Shown: positions 35,421-44,045 of the stretch, in pieces | Layout of the letters: each line of letters starts with the position of its first letter | Position numbering within the stretch: the stretch's first letter is position 1 | Source: Leptospira koniambonensis | GTDB taxonomy: Bacteria; Spirochaetota; Leptospiria; Leptospirales; Leptospiraceae | DNA length: 64,000 nucleotides | Direction: 5' to 3' | NCBI RefSeq assembly: GCF_004769555.1 | Contig: NZ_RQFY01000007.1 | Location: 1-64,000, forward strand | Notes under the pieces: generated by a model | What the model saw: only the letters and a program-made list of their open reading frames with translations | Database searches by the model: none | What the model was told of the DNA's origin: nothing | Position numbers and translations under genes: made by a program

Positions 35421-35813
35421 ATGAAATTACGAAAGTTTATAATATTCTTAGTTCTTTTGAATATGACTGTTTCCTGCAAATACTCGCGTGCTGAAGGGGT
35501 TGAGGTCAAAGTTTCTAAAATATCCTCAGAGAATGAGCAAATTGCAAGGGAAGTTATTAAGGATATTATAACTGAGGAAAATATGAAACAGTTATCAAAA
35601 GAGATTCCTGAATTTGGTGAGGATCGATTTCAAGATATTCAATATGGAGTTATAACTACCAAACCGTTTGAAGATGGATCTTTGGTTTTTATAAGAATAA
35701 TTCTTACAATTCGTAATGGCGATAGCGGGGAATTTCAATCGAGAATAATCGATTATTGGAAATACAAAATAGAAATGCGTTTAGAAGAATATAAAAACTT
35801 AATTCGTAAATAA
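35421..35813 (+). CDS. Lipoprotein, unknown
   Basis: A 130-residue protein with lipoprotein signal (IFLVLLNMTVSC, Cys19). The mature part is charged, with no family assigned. GGAG precedes ATG 35421. The next gene follows after 10 nt. Confidence 0.6.
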   Translation: MKLRKFIIFLVLLNMTVSCKYSRAEGVEVKVSKISSENEQIAREVIKDIITEENMKQLSKEIPEFGEDRFQDIQYGVITTKPFEDGSLVFIRIILTIRNGDSGEFQSRIIDYWKYKIEMRLEEYKNLIRK

Positions 35814-35823
35814 TTTATTCAAT

Positions 35824-36450
35824 ATGATTGATTCATTTGTATTCTTGATAACCCATCTTTCTTTATTTTTCACTCCTCAGTGTTCAATTCAGGAAACACC
35901 GTTTCAAATATATGCGCTATGTAAAAATTCATCTGCCGAGTATGCGATTACTATTGATAAAGAAAACTATGGTGATTACTATTATGGGGAATGGAATAAT
36001 AACCGTCCTGCCGGATACGGAGTTTTCACTAATAAAGTTTTAGAGGAGTCTGATCGCTACTGTGGTTATAGAAAACATTCGATTTCAAAGGACGGCCTTA
36101 CAGAATTCGAAACTGACATATTGTTATCTTTAAATGAAAAAAATATCGGATGCGATCTTGGGAATTGTTCTAACGGATATCATGTATATTATACTGAAAT
36201 TTCATCCCTTTCAATAGGAGAATATCGAAACGGAAGTCAGCAGGGATTTGTTCTTCAAACAGGAATGTACGGATATCCTTATATAGGTTTTGTGTCTAAC
36301 GATTTATTTTATGGTGAGGGTATATACTTTTCACTCGAAGATCAATCAATTACTCATGGAATATGGGATTCTGGCAAGTTAGTTAAAGTTCTACAATCTA
36401 TTGATTTAAAAGTATATTTGTCAAAAGAGCCTACTTGTAAAACTAATTGA
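35824..36450 (+). CDS. Exported MORN-like repeat protein
   Basis: A 208-residue protein with a short hydrophobic N terminus and MORN-like repeats: YYYGEWNNNRPAGYGVF (about 56-72), IGEYRNGSQQGFVLQTG (about 137-153), and IGFVSNDLFYGEGIYF. MORN repeats make beta-hairpin scaffolds. Eight Cys residues suggest an extracytoplasmic disulfide-stabilised protein. It is probably co-transcribed with the lipoprotein before it. Confidence 0.65.
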   Translation: MIDSFVFLITHLSLFFTPQCSIQETPFQIYALCKNSSAEYAITIDKENYGDYYYGEWNNNRPAGYGVFTNKVLEESDRYCGYRKHSISKDGLTEFETDILLSLNEKNIGCDLGNCSNGYHVYYTEISSLSIGEYRNGSQQGFVLQTGMYGYPYIGFVSNDLFYGEGIYFSLEDQSITHGIWDSGKLVKVLQSIDLKVYLSKEPTCKTN

Positions 36451-36475
36451 TTAGAGTATCTATCAAGACCAGCGA

Positions 36476-37027
36476 ATGCAGAAAGAAACATCGATATTGA
36501 ATTCACTTCCGGGGGCCTTAACTGAAGTTAATGTTTTATTCTCGGAAAATTGTAATATAGAAATTAAAGACTATCAGATAGAAAAAGAAAGCTTGGATTA
36601 TAATGCAGCTAGTTTTAATTTAAATAAAAAACAAGTTATCTTTAGATTAGCGAAAATCACTCCCAAAAAAACTGGAATGTTTGTTACTCTTTGGAAAAGA
36701 AATCGAAATCAAATTACGATTCCTTTTCATAAAGATGATAACGTCGACTTAGTCATTGTTGAAGTGAGAAAATCTGATCGAATTGGGTATTTTGTCTTTA
36801 ATAAAGAAATTCTCATTGAAAAAGGTATTATTACTTCAAGTAAAGAAGGAAAAAGAGGATTTAGGATCTATCCGCTATGGGAATTACCTTCTAATAAGCA
36901 GGCTATTGCATCTCAGACGTGGCAATCACACTATTTCTTTGAGCATACAAAAATAAATAAGGGTGATCGTTCGCGTCTCCGAGAATTAATTAATATTAAA
37001 AAATCAGACAATAAAGCAAAAATATGA
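36476..37027 (+). CDS. mepB: MepB family protein
   Basis: A 183-residue protein matching MepB: YNAASFNLNKKQVIFRLAKITPKKTGMFVTLWKRN in the middle and EGKRGFRIYPLWE...KQAIASQTWQSHYF at the C terminus. MepB was named from its position in the Staphylococcus mepRAB operon; its biochemical role is unknown. Here no efflux pump or MarR gene lies nearby. Length is normal for the family. Confidence 0.85.
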   Translation: MQKETSILNSLPGALTEVNVLFSENCNIEIKDYQIEKESLDYNAASFNLNKKQVIFRLAKITPKKTGMFVTLWKRNRNQITIPFHKDDNVDLVIVEVRKSDRIGYFVFNKEILIEKGIITSSKEGKRGFRIYPLWELPSNKQAIASQTWQSHYFFEHTKINKGDRSRLRELINIKKSDNKAKI

Positions 37028-37193
37028 AAGCTATTTTACAGCTTTAGTATTATCAATAGTTGTTCTTAAGTATTTTTATACACGTATTTATCAAAATGCC
37101 AGACCGCTTCTGTTATTTATGTTTTTTTCGTTGTTATTATCTAGTTTGATAATATTCTTTTCTCTATTGGTATTATTTAGCCAAGCTACTTAG
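36990..37193 (+). pseudogene. Start-less membrane protein fragment
   Basis: An open frame with no credible start overlaps the 3' end of mepB and encodes two hydrophobic helices (YFTALVLSIVVLKYFYT and LLLFMFFSLLLSSLIIFF), stopping at 37191-37193. It looks like the tail of a lost gene. Confidence 0.35.
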
Positions 37194-37274
37194 AATAGAT
37201 AAAAAATTATTTCCGGATTTTTGGATTAGATTTATTTAAATCGATGAAAGAATAAAATAACATGTGAGAAAAAT

Positions 37275-37760
37275 ATGATACAACAAAAAATCACCCCTTG
37301 TCTGTGGGTAGAAAAAGATGCAAAAGCTGTAGCTGAATATTACCTATCAATATTTAAAGATGGTAAATTAAAGGACTATCGCTTATTTACGAAAATGCCA
37401 AAAGACGGTAACCCTGATAGCGACGATTTATCAGGCGAATTTGAGACAGCTGTAATGGAATTAGCAGGTGTTGAATTTAGTATATTGGCAGCAGGGCCAT
37501 TATTTAAATTTAATGAAGCAATATCTCTTGTTATTAATTGCAAAGACCAAGCAGAAGTAGATTACTATTGGGATGCCTTGACAACTAATGGTGGTGAAGA
37601 GGGACCTTGCGGTTGGTGTAAAGATAAGTATGGGTTATCTTGGCAGGTGGTTCCAACTGAATATTTTGACCTCATTCATAATAGCGATCCAGTAATAAGT
37701 AGAAAAGCAATGATGAACACCTTCAAACAAAAGAAACTAATACTTTCTGAGTTAAAGTAA
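37275..37760 (+). CDS. PhnB-like VOC family protein
   Basis: A 161-residue protein of the PhnB/3-dmu-9_3-mt type: ITPCLWVEKDAKAVAEYYLSIFKDGKL, FSILAAGPLFKFNEAISLVI, and GWCKDKYGLSWQVVPTEYFDL. These belong to the vicinal-oxygen-chelate fold and form dimers in the cytoplasm; most have no proven reaction. It appears intact. It is followed by a decayed attC, suggesting it was once a cassette. Confidence 0.85.
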   Translation: MIQQKITPCLWVEKDAKAVAEYYLSIFKDGKLKDYRLFTKMPKDGNPDSDDLSGEFETAVMELAGVEFSILAAGPLFKFNEAISLVINCKDQAEVDYYWDALTTNGGEEGPCGWCKDKYGLSWQVVPTEYFDLIHNSDPVISRKAMMNTFKQKKLILSELK

Positions 37761-37790
37761 AATTGAAAGAATAGCTGGCGGGGAAATTCC

Positions 37791-37904
37791 ATATGACTAT
37801 TGCTTCTGACGCTTCTCTCGGAGATAGCTTCGTGACTCTACTTGATCGGATTCCTTTTTTACTTATTACATATTGACAGCGTCAGAACATCTTGTTTGTT
37901 AAAG
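37791..37904 (+). repeat. Degenerate attC (site 39)
   Basis: TGACTATTGCTTCTGACGC, CGGAGATAGCTTCGTGACTC and GTCAGAACATCTTGTTTG with R'-like GTTAAAG (37898-37904). Confidence 0.7.
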
Positions 37905-38000
37905 CCGCATTTTTTAAATCCAACTTACTTAGGATCTGGCATTAGTTTTGAAAAAGACTAAAAAAGGTTAGAACGCTATGACGGCAATAAAAGGAATCAT

Positions 38001-38558
38001 ATGAGAAAGTTAATTGCAGCAATCAACATGACGATTGATGGGTTTTGTGACCATACATCAGGTATCCCTGATAAAGAAATACATCAACATTACGCTGACT
38101 TGTTGAGAAGTGCTGATGCCGCTTTATATGGTAGGATAACTTACCAGCTTATGGAATTTTGGAAAACCGTACTTGAAAATCCCACAGGCGATAAAGCAAT
38201 GGACGACTTTGCAGTTGCAATTGACAGCACGCAGAAAATTGTCTTTTCCCGGACACTGAAAAATGTAGATTGGAAAAGTGCGAAATTAGCAAGCCAAGAC
38301 CTTGAGAAAGAAGTTTTGGAACTCAAACAACAATCGGGTAAAGATGTTTTTGTGTGCAGTCCGAGCTTGATTGTAGCTCTGACAAAACTTAATTTAATAG
38401 ATGAATATCAGCTTTGTGTTCACCCTGTCGTCGCAGGAAGCGGTTTGCCGTTATTTAAAAACATCAGCGAAAAAATTATTCTTAAACTCATAAAGACCAA
38501 AATATTTAACAGCGGCGCAGTCATTCTTTATTATGAACCAACAAGCCTTGGTCGTTAG
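38001..38558 (+). CDS. Dihydrofolate reductase-like (RibD C-terminal) protein
   Basis: A 185-residue protein: INMTIDGFCDHTSGIPDKEIH at the N terminus, LYGRITYQLM, KIVFSRTLKNVDW, GKDVFVCSPSLIVAL and VHPVVAGSGLPLF, all typical of DHFR/RibD-like NADPH-binding proteins. Substrate unknown. The last codons (PTSLGR and stop) are read from an attC right end, and the stop TAG lies within R' (38556-38558). It is a clear relative of the gene at 51792. Confidence 0.85.
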   Translation: MRKLIAAINMTIDGFCDHTSGIPDKEIHQHYADLLRSADAALYGRITYQLMEFWKTVLENPTGDKAMDDFAVAIDSTQKIVFSRTLKNVDWKSAKLASQDLEKEVLELKQQSGKDVFVCSPSLIVALTKLNLIDEYQLCVHPVVAGSGLPLFKNISEKIILKLIKTKIFNSGAVILYYEPTSLGR

Positions 38559-38560
38559 AC
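38539..38560 (+). repeat. attC right-end fragment fused to a gene (site 40)
   Basis: CAAGCCTTGGTCGTTAGAC is identical to the ends of intact sites, but no left half exists. It forms the 3' end of the DHFR-like gene. R' GTTAGAC is 38554-38560. Confidence 0.8.
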
Positions 38561-38588
38561 GCAATAATGAAAAAAGGACTTTTAATAC

Positions 38589-39274
38589 ATGAATAAAGAA
38601 GTAATTACCTCGATCTTTAAAAATAAATATTTTCAATTTTCTGTCCTAAACTATTTGCTAATTCAAGTCTTATTGGTTCCAGGAAAATATTTTAGTATCA
38701 ACGCTGAAAATAATGATAGTTTGGGGTCATCCAATTACATAATCTTTATCTTAATAATATGTTTTATAATTTTAGGACTGAAGTCAATTCTAGAATTAAC
38801 GTATATGCCGAATCTTCCGGAAGTTGCCCTTGGTGGAGAATGATTGGTCGTCTTTTTGTATATACTCTAGTAAGCTGGTTCGTTTTTATTTTTTATTGTT
38901 ATCTACTACTTGTTCTTACGGGAACTCCATCAGATTTCAGTAAGATAGAACAATCTGCAGCGAAAAGTTCTATCTTAATAATCGGAGTCGCACTATACAT
39001 AATTGTATATTTGGCTGGCGCAGCTATTATAGTTGGGTCTAGATCAATGGGTAATTATTTTCTTAATTTAAAGATAATTCTTTTAAGTAGTAAATCATAC
39101 ATATATTTTTCTGTATTTCTAATTTTTCCGACTCTAATCGGATTAGTAGGTATGTTTGAAAAATCATTCTTTAGATTGCTTGGGGATCTGCTTTTTACCA
39201 TAGGTATATTTGTTACCTATGGGAATTTTATTTTTCTTATAAAGCATTGGCAGAAAACAAGATCGTTAACGTAA
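38589..39274 (+). pseudogene. Frameshifted membrane protein gene
   Basis: Two overlapping open frames encode consecutive parts of a multi-helix protein. The first (38589-38843) ends at LPEVALGGE. The second opens inside it and continues WRMIGRLFVYTLVSWF to 39274. Joining them near 38838 gives about 230 residues with five to six transmembrane helices. A single frameshift is the simplest explanation. No family is recognised. Confidence 0.5.
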
Positions 39275-39447
39275 TTATTATCTTTGAGTTTGATTACTTA
39301 AAAGAATGTGATGACCGAGTTGATGATAGTATGTATCAGTTGGTGGATAATTCTTTAATAATCATGTCAGAAGGGGAAAATTATATCTTTTACAAAATAA
39401 CTGAAAATAATGGGATTACATTATACGACGAAAATTGGAGTTATTAG
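39247..39447 (+). CDS. Short hypothetical ORF
   Basis: Up to 66 residues; overlaps the preceding frame by 28 bp. No ATG at the 5' end (TTG 39247, or internal ATG). Acidic, Tyr-rich, unrecognised. It may be the tail of a lost gene. Confidence 0.3.
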   Translation: MAENKIVNVIIIFEFDYLKECDDRVDDSMYQLVDNSLIIMSEGENYIFYKITENNGITLYDENWSY

Positions 39448-39506
39448 TATCTTTTTCGTATGATGTATTTGCGAATTATCTCTTATCAGAAAGTAATCGT
39501 AGTTTA

Positions 39507-39552
39507 ACTAGTACCGCCGGCCCCCCCCTTGGGCCCGCCATATTTGCTTCAG
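39507..39552 (+). repeat. attC scar (site 41)
   Basis: TTTAACTAGTACCGCC, then CCCGCCATATTTGCTTC, preserve the R'' region and central CCACATTTGCTTC string around an odd C/G-rich run. Confidence 0.5.
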
Positions 39553-39739
39553 ACCCATTATGAAAATCTCGATAAATGGCGCGAACTTGAAGTAAAAGAT
39601 TCTTGTCTGCCATTGCCTATCAAAATTAAATGGCAATAAAGTTCTTTACTCGTTCTGTTTTAATTGCATAGCCCGTAACGACCTAATTTACTATCATACT
39701 GAATATTTAATCTATTTGTATGGAACGAGGATAAAATTC

Positions 39740-40042
39740 ATGTCATCCAAACTATTTGTTGGTGGACTCAGTTGGTCAACAACTGACCAAACTTTACGTC
39801 AAGTATTTGAAGCCCACGGCGCTATTCAAGAAGCGAATATAGTGGTTGATCGCGAAACTGGAAGATCGAGAGGTTTCGGTTTTGTCACTTTTGCTGACCA
39901 AGATTCTGCCCAAGCAGCAGTTGCAGAACTTAATGGTAAGGAAGTGGATGGACGAAACATCACAGTTTCAATTGCGGAAGAAAGATCAAGATCTGACCGC
40001 AATAGAAATAACGATAGAAAGTTCAAACGCGACCGTTGGTAA
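39740..40042 (+). CDS. RRM-type RNA-binding protein
   Basis: A 100-residue single-RRM protein. RNP2 (KLFVGGLSW) and RNP1 (RGFGFVTF) are complete, with an Arg/Asn/Asp-rich tail (RSRSDRNRNNDRKFKRDRW). It resembles the cold-shock-linked glycine-rich RNA-binding proteins of cyanobacteria and other bacteria. ATG 39740 is preferred over TTG 39716, with GAGG upstream. Its sequence is less AT-rich than its neighbours. A 17-bp hairpin follows the stop. Confidence 0.92.
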   Translation: MSSKLFVGGLSWSTTDQTLRQVFEAHGAIQEANIVVDRETGRSRGFGFVTFADQDSAQAAVAELNGKEVDGRNITVSIAEERSRSDRNRNNDRKFKRDRW

Positions 40043-40061
40043 AATTTCTACATTAATAATT

Positions 40062-40110
40062 TAAGCAGACCTCTTGCACTACTATATGCAAGCTGCAAGA
40101 GGTCTGCTTA
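40062..40110. terminator. Long perfect hairpin after the RRM gene
   Basis: Arms 40062-40078 and 40094-40110 are perfectly complementary over 17 bp with a 15-nt loop. No T-run follows, so it may be a bidirectional or non-classical terminator, or an mRNA 3' stabiliser. Confidence 0.6.
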
Positions 40111-40217
40111 ATAGAGCTTACTTTCTCTTCACATCCCCACTTGATTTTCCGGTGAAAGCTCTCACTGCCTTTACTTTTTTTCTTTAACGCTTTATCTATT
40201 GTTCTATCCCGCACTGC

Positions 40218-40298
40218 GCCTAATTATCGGCTTAGCGTTCTGCTTCAGACTTCCTAACGCGACTCTCACGAAACATAATCACGCTATGGTCATTAAAC
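40218..40298 (+). repeat. Degenerate attC (site 42)
   Basis: R''-like GCCTAAT 40218-40224 and TTATCGGCTTAGCGTTCTGC, with ATTAAAC (40292-40298) in place of R'. Confidence 0.7.
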
Positions 40299-40332
40299 GT
40301 AATTTCCTAAAAATACAATTAAAGAAGAAGAA

Positions 40333-40956
40333 ATGAATAAGACTCTTTTACTATCAATAATTCTTTTGACATCTATTTGGGGCTTGAAAGCTGAACAGAT
40401 TAAATCTTCCGATTTAATGGAAGGGGACATTATATTCCATGAATCAAACTCTGAACAGGCTCAAGCAATTAAAGCAGCAACTAAATCAAGATACACTCAT
40501 GTTGGGGTCATTTTTAAATACGGAAATGATTTTAAGGTTCTTGAGGCAGTAGAGCCTGTAAGAATTACTCCGTTATCCGCTTTCATTAAGAGAGGCCAGA
40601 AGAACCACTATGTTATCAAGCGACTTAAAGATCGTGAAAGTGTATTAACAGAAAGTAAAATTCAAGATATGAAAAAATATGGGGACTCTCTATTAGGCCG
40701 ACACTACGATATTTATTTTGGCTGGCAAGACGATCGCATTTATTGCACTGAATTAATCTGGAAATTGTATGATAAATTTACAGATAAGAAACTAGGTAAT
40801 TTAAAAACCTTGAAAGATTTTGATCTATCATCATCAAAAGTGCAGTATTTAATGAAAAAGAGATATGGAAATAATATTCCTTATTCTGAGCCGGTGATTT
40901 CTCCTGTTGATATGTTTAACTCTACGGAATTGATTACAATAATTAGTCATAATTAA
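40333..40956 (+). CDS. YiiX/YebB-like NlpC/P60 cysteine hydrolase
   Basis: A 207-residue exported protein: signal peptide about 1-20, then a permuted papain-fold domain. GDIIFHESNSEQAQAIKAATKSRYTHVGVIF holds the conserved GD and His (about 56), and RIYCTELIWKLYD holds the nucleophile Cys (about 138). YiiX-type enzymes are thought to act on amide or ester bonds in the envelope. Length is typical. Confidence 0.85.
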   Translation: MNKTLLLSIILLTSIWGLKAEQIKSSDLMEGDIIFHESNSEQAQAIKAATKSRYTHVGVIFKYGNDFKVLEAVEPVRITPLSAFIKRGQKNHYVIKRLKDRESVLTESKIQDMKKYGDSLLGRHYDIYFGWQDDRIYCTELIWKLYDKFTDKKLGNLKTLKDFDLSSSKVQYLMKKRYGNNIPYSEPVISPVDMFNSTELITIISHN

Positions 40957-40989
40957 ACATTGAAAAATGATTAAACGATTTGAGACCGT

Positions 40990-41039
40990 ATATAACTATT
41001 GGTTTTGGTGTTACGTTTTGAATTCTCTCCAGATTAAGC
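40990..41039 (+). repeat. Degenerate attC (site 43)
   Basis: ATATAACTATTGGTTTTGGTG, TTTTGAATTCTCTCC and ATTAAGC (41033-41039). Confidence 0.6.
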
Positions 41040-41075
41040 GAAATTTCTGTCATAAATTTATTAAAGGAAAAAATA

Positions 41076-41456
41076 ATGTTCAAAAAAATTAGTGATTTTG
41101 CGTATCAAAGAAGTTGGAAAGAAGCTATTGTTTTCTATATTGTATGGCTGTTGATTGTAATTATATCTTCTGGTTTGATTTCTGGGATAGTTACGGGATT
41201 AGCCAAACTTGTTGGTTTCGAGTTTCTTCCTGAAGACAGTTTTCAGGCAGGTGTGAAGATCGGTAATTTTATAGCCGTAGTTAGTTGTCTATTCCTATCA
41301 TTCATTATTCTTAAGAAGAAAAATCTTCATTTTCATATAGGTTTTATTTTAATAGGACTCCTTGCAGGTTTTGTAGCAGTCTTTATTGGCGGTATCGGAG
41401 GATTAATTCCTTGTTCATATCTAACTACATTACCATCTGCTAATAAATCTGAATAA
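41076..41456 (+). CDS. Hypothetical membrane protein
   Basis: A 126-residue protein with three transmembrane helices and glycine-rich turns (ISSGLISGIVTGLAKLVGFEF; GLLAGFVAVFIGGIGGLIPCSYL). AAAGGAAAAA precedes ATG 41076. No family is recognised. A faint attC echo (GGCTGCGAATGTAACTAAGCC) follows at about 41470. Confidence 0.6.
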   Translation: MFKKISDFAYQRSWKEAIVFYIVWLLIVIISSGLISGIVTGLAKLVGFEFLPEDSFQAGVKIGNFIAVVSCLFLSFIILKKKNLHFHIGFILIGLLAGFVAVFIGGIGGLIPCSYLTTLPSANKSE

Positions 41457-41516
41457 CATATAGTTCGCGTGGCTGCGAATGTAACTAAGCCTTGTCGCAG
41501 CTGCCTTTCTTAAAGA

Positions 41517-42443
41517 ATGAAAACTATGAAAATCCGAAGTTTATTCTTTTCTATTTGCTTAACATGTCTCTTTGCTCAAGACCTTCTTGGTTTAGAGACA
41601 AAAGATTCTTGTTTTACTATTTATCCAAATGTATTAGTTAGGTCTAGTCCAAGCCAAAAAGGAAGGATAGTTCGTAAAATAGAACAGTCCACTTTTATTG
41701 AAATCGAGGAGCATAATACATCAGAAATATCTAAGATCGAGATAAGGAACAATCCAATCGAAGGAAATTGGGTAAAAGTATCGGATGGTTGGATCTTTAG
41801 TGGATTGATAAAGTGTATTCCAAGGATAGCATTCACATTCTCATCTTCTTCAGTATATCATCGTGATGAATTACCTTTCAAACCAGACGATCTCGCCGAT
41901 TGGATCGCAATATATAATCGCAAGGGCATATATTCTCGTGAATTGATTGAAATTGAAGTTAAAAGAGAACATGATTCCGTTCTAGATGAAAAGAAAAGTG
42001 TAAAGACCGGATATAGAGTGTCTGCAAAAGATGATCCGGTCGTTCTTGTTAAAGGCATATCATTTAAAAAGGGGAGTTATACAATTAATAAAAAGAATCT
42101 TCCTTCTTCCATTGGATTAGGGGAAAAATATGAATTTACCTTTGGGAATAATAAATACGTTCTTAAATCTAGCGGTGAACAAATTGACTCGGAAAGAGTA
42201 AGAAATTATAAATTAACTCTTAAAAAGAATAATAATGAAATGATTATTGATTCTGCTGAAGAACGATATGAATTACCATCTCTTGTTTTTGCCGGAGATA
42301 TAGATGGAGACGGCGAATTAGATTTCATATTTGATTTAACAGGTCATTATAATCTTTCAGACCTATATTTATATATTTCTTCAGAAAAGGAAAATGATTT
42401 CTTCGTGGTGCCAGTCTCAAATCATCTAACGCGCGGGTGTTAG
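41517..42443 (+). CDS. Exported SH3-domain protein
   Basis: A 308-residue protein with signal peptide (about 1-24) and a bacterial SH3-like domain (VLVRSSPSQKGRIVRKIEQSTFIEIEE ... GNWVKVSDGWIFSGLIK, about 38-100). Near the C terminus, FAGDIDGDGELDFIFDLTG is an FG-GAP/calcium-loop motif. SH3 domains of this kind often bind cell wall or peptides. The start may be ATG 41517 or 41526. Confidence 0.7.
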   Translation: MKTMKIRSLFFSICLTCLFAQDLLGLETKDSCFTIYPNVLVRSSPSQKGRIVRKIEQSTFIEIEEHNTSEISKIEIRNNPIEGNWVKVSDGWIFSGLIKCIPRIAFTFSSSSVYHRDELPFKPDDLADWIAIYNRKGIYSRELIEIEVKREHDSVLDEKKSVKTGYRVSAKDDPVVLVKGISFKKGSYTINKKNLPSSIGLGEKYEFTFGNNKYVLKSSGEQIDSERVRNYKLTLKKNNNEMIIDSAEERYELPSLVFAGDIDGDGELDFIFDLTGHYNLSDLYLYISSEKENDFFVVPVSNHLTRGC

Positions 42444-42458
42444 AAATAAGGAATTAAA

Positions 42459-43079
42459 ATGAATTTTTTTCGATCGCTATTCTCGAAAATACAAAATGTA
42501 GAAAATGCTAATAAAATTATTCGAGATTGTTGTAACGCGATTTTGTTTCTTTCTGTAATCCAATTTGTCGGATTACTTCTTCTTAAGCAGTATGTGAACT
42601 TTATTGACGTTTTTGTGTACTGTGTAATTGGAATTTTTGTGCGAATACATAAAAGTCGAGTTCTTTCAGTTATCTTTTTTCTTATGGCTATCGCCTCATT
42701 TGTAGTAACTCTACTTAATAGATTAGGGATGGAGTCTTCCGGGGGCGCTAATGTCCTTCTATCTGTATTGGTAATATTGGTAGCGATACAATTACTAAGA
42801 GCAGTTTTCTTTTGGAATAGTTACTATATTGTCGAAATGAAGACTAAAAAAGTATTAATTTTGTCTGGCTTAGCAATATTAGTATTTTTTATAACAACTT
42901 ATTTTGGTTTAGCGATTCTCGGATCCTTCGGAGAGCAATTGACTGATGAAGAACTTAGCAATTTATCAGGATCATTGGTCTTTTCAACATTTCTGATTTC
43001 TATAATATTTCCATTTAGCGGGATACTTCCTTATTCAAGAGGGGAGTTAATGCGAAAAGAAGAACTCCTTGCGAATTAA
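42459..43079 (+). CDS. Multi-pass membrane protein
   Basis: A 206-residue protein with six hydrophobic helices; no recognisable family. AAGGAATTAAA precedes ATG 42459, 15 nt after the SH3 gene, so the two are probably co-transcribed. Confidence 0.6.
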   Translation: MNFFRSLFSKIQNVENANKIIRDCCNAILFLSVIQFVGLLLLKQYVNFIDVFVYCVIGIFVRIHKSRVLSVIFFLMAIASFVVTLLNRLGMESSGGANVLLSVLVILVAIQLLRAVFFWNSYYIVEMKTKKVLILSGLAILVFFITTYFGLAILGSFGEQLTDEELSNLSGSLVFSTFLISIIFPFSGILPYSRGELMRKEELLAN

Positions 43080-43088
43080 TTCGCGTTA

Positions 43089-43160
43089 CCCAACATCGAC
43101 TCTACCGTTATTCTTCGAGATCGCAAAGGCGATTCTCGTCAAATCCTGAATGTCGATCAT
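43089..43160 (+). repeat. Last attC scar (site 44)
   Basis: CCCAACATCGACTCTACCG, TTCTTCGAGATCGCAAAGGC with GATTCTCG keep the first inner hairpin, and AATGTCGATCATTGTTATT keeps a trace of the right end. No convincing site is seen to its right. Confidence 0.6.
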
Positions 43161-43174
43161 TGTTATTTTAATAT

Positions 43175-43555
43175 ATGCGCCTAAATTTTTTAGCTAAATT
43201 CCAGAAAATCAAAGTGAGTTTTGAAGAATTATCCGAGATACGCATGGGTAGTCCATCTATGACATGCGGAAAAGTTGGCTTAATTGGAACAAATCATAGA
43301 TATACTTTTGAAAGGAGCTCATATCAAAATAAATGTTTGATTCTGCATGATAAACAAATCATCGTTTTAGTTAAATGGGCAACATTTGAAAATGAGCCTG
43401 GGTTTGAACCTATAATAGTTAACGATTCACTTAACTTGATAACTAAGTTAGATAGAATTGCCGGTCTTTGTAATGATATAGTCGTTAGCCAAAGTGGTTT
43501 CAGGATCGAATATAGTTTTGATTTAAAGATATTCTATAAGAACGTGGCTTTATAA
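43175..43555 (+). CDS. Hypothetical protein
   Basis: A 126-residue protein, strand-rich, with no signal or membrane segment and no family recognised. It directly follows the last attC scar. Confidence 0.5.
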   Translation: MRLNFLAKFQKIKVSFEELSEIRMGSPSMTCGKVGLIGTNHRYTFERSSYQNKCLILHDKQIIVLVKWATFENEPGFEPIIVNDSLNLITKLDRIAGLCNDIVVSQSGFRIEYSFDLKIFYKNVAL

Positions 43556-43621
43556 AATATTTTCAGTCGTTTGGCAAAGTTTATATCTACGGATGTTCGC
43601 GAAGTATTCAGACAAATTTGA

Positions 43622-43828
43622 ATGAAAAGAATATTAATATCTAATAAGTTTACACTTTTCGTTCTGATTTCTGCTAATTATCTTTTTTTATCTTTCTGCC
43701 ATCCAATTTTTTGCCGTTGGGATCTTACCTATTTTGAGATAACTAATTTGAAAGACGTTAGCGATGTCTATGGTATATATAAATTATCTGCAGTTTCGAA
43801 GACTTGTAACATTCTCACTTTTTGCTGA
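43622..43828 (+). CDS. Short exported hypothetical protein
   Basis: A 68-residue ORF with a hydrophobic N terminus and an LSFCHPIFC lipobox-like segment. It may be a truncated lipoprotein; no family is recognised. Confidence 0.4.
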   Translation: MKRILISNKFTLFVLISANYLFLSFCHPIFCRWDLTYFEITNLKDVSDVYGIYKLSAVSKTCNILTFC

Positions 43829-43904
43829 ACAAAATAGTATAATATCTGCTTATATTGTCTGTAAAAGGATATTGGCGGTATTAAATTAAAGAGAAGAAAA
43901 ACTA

Positions 43905-44045
43905 ATGATCCTTACCTGTTTGGAAGGAAAACAGTCTTTCGTTATAGATAAAATTAATCACACTATTATTTCAAGAAAACAGTATATAAGAAAGGCAAAG
44001 GAATTACTTAGTTGGAAAGAAGAGCTATTTTCTCCTCGATCGTAG
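43905..44045 (+). CDS. Possible 46-residue ORF
   Basis: ATG 43905 has a GAGAAG ribosome site; the product is basic (VIDKINHTIISRKQYIRKAKELL). It overlaps the hydrolase gene start by 34 bp. It may be a leader peptide or chance. Confidence 0.3.
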   Translation: MILTCLEGKQSFVIDKINHTIISRKQYIRKAKELLSWKEELFSPRS

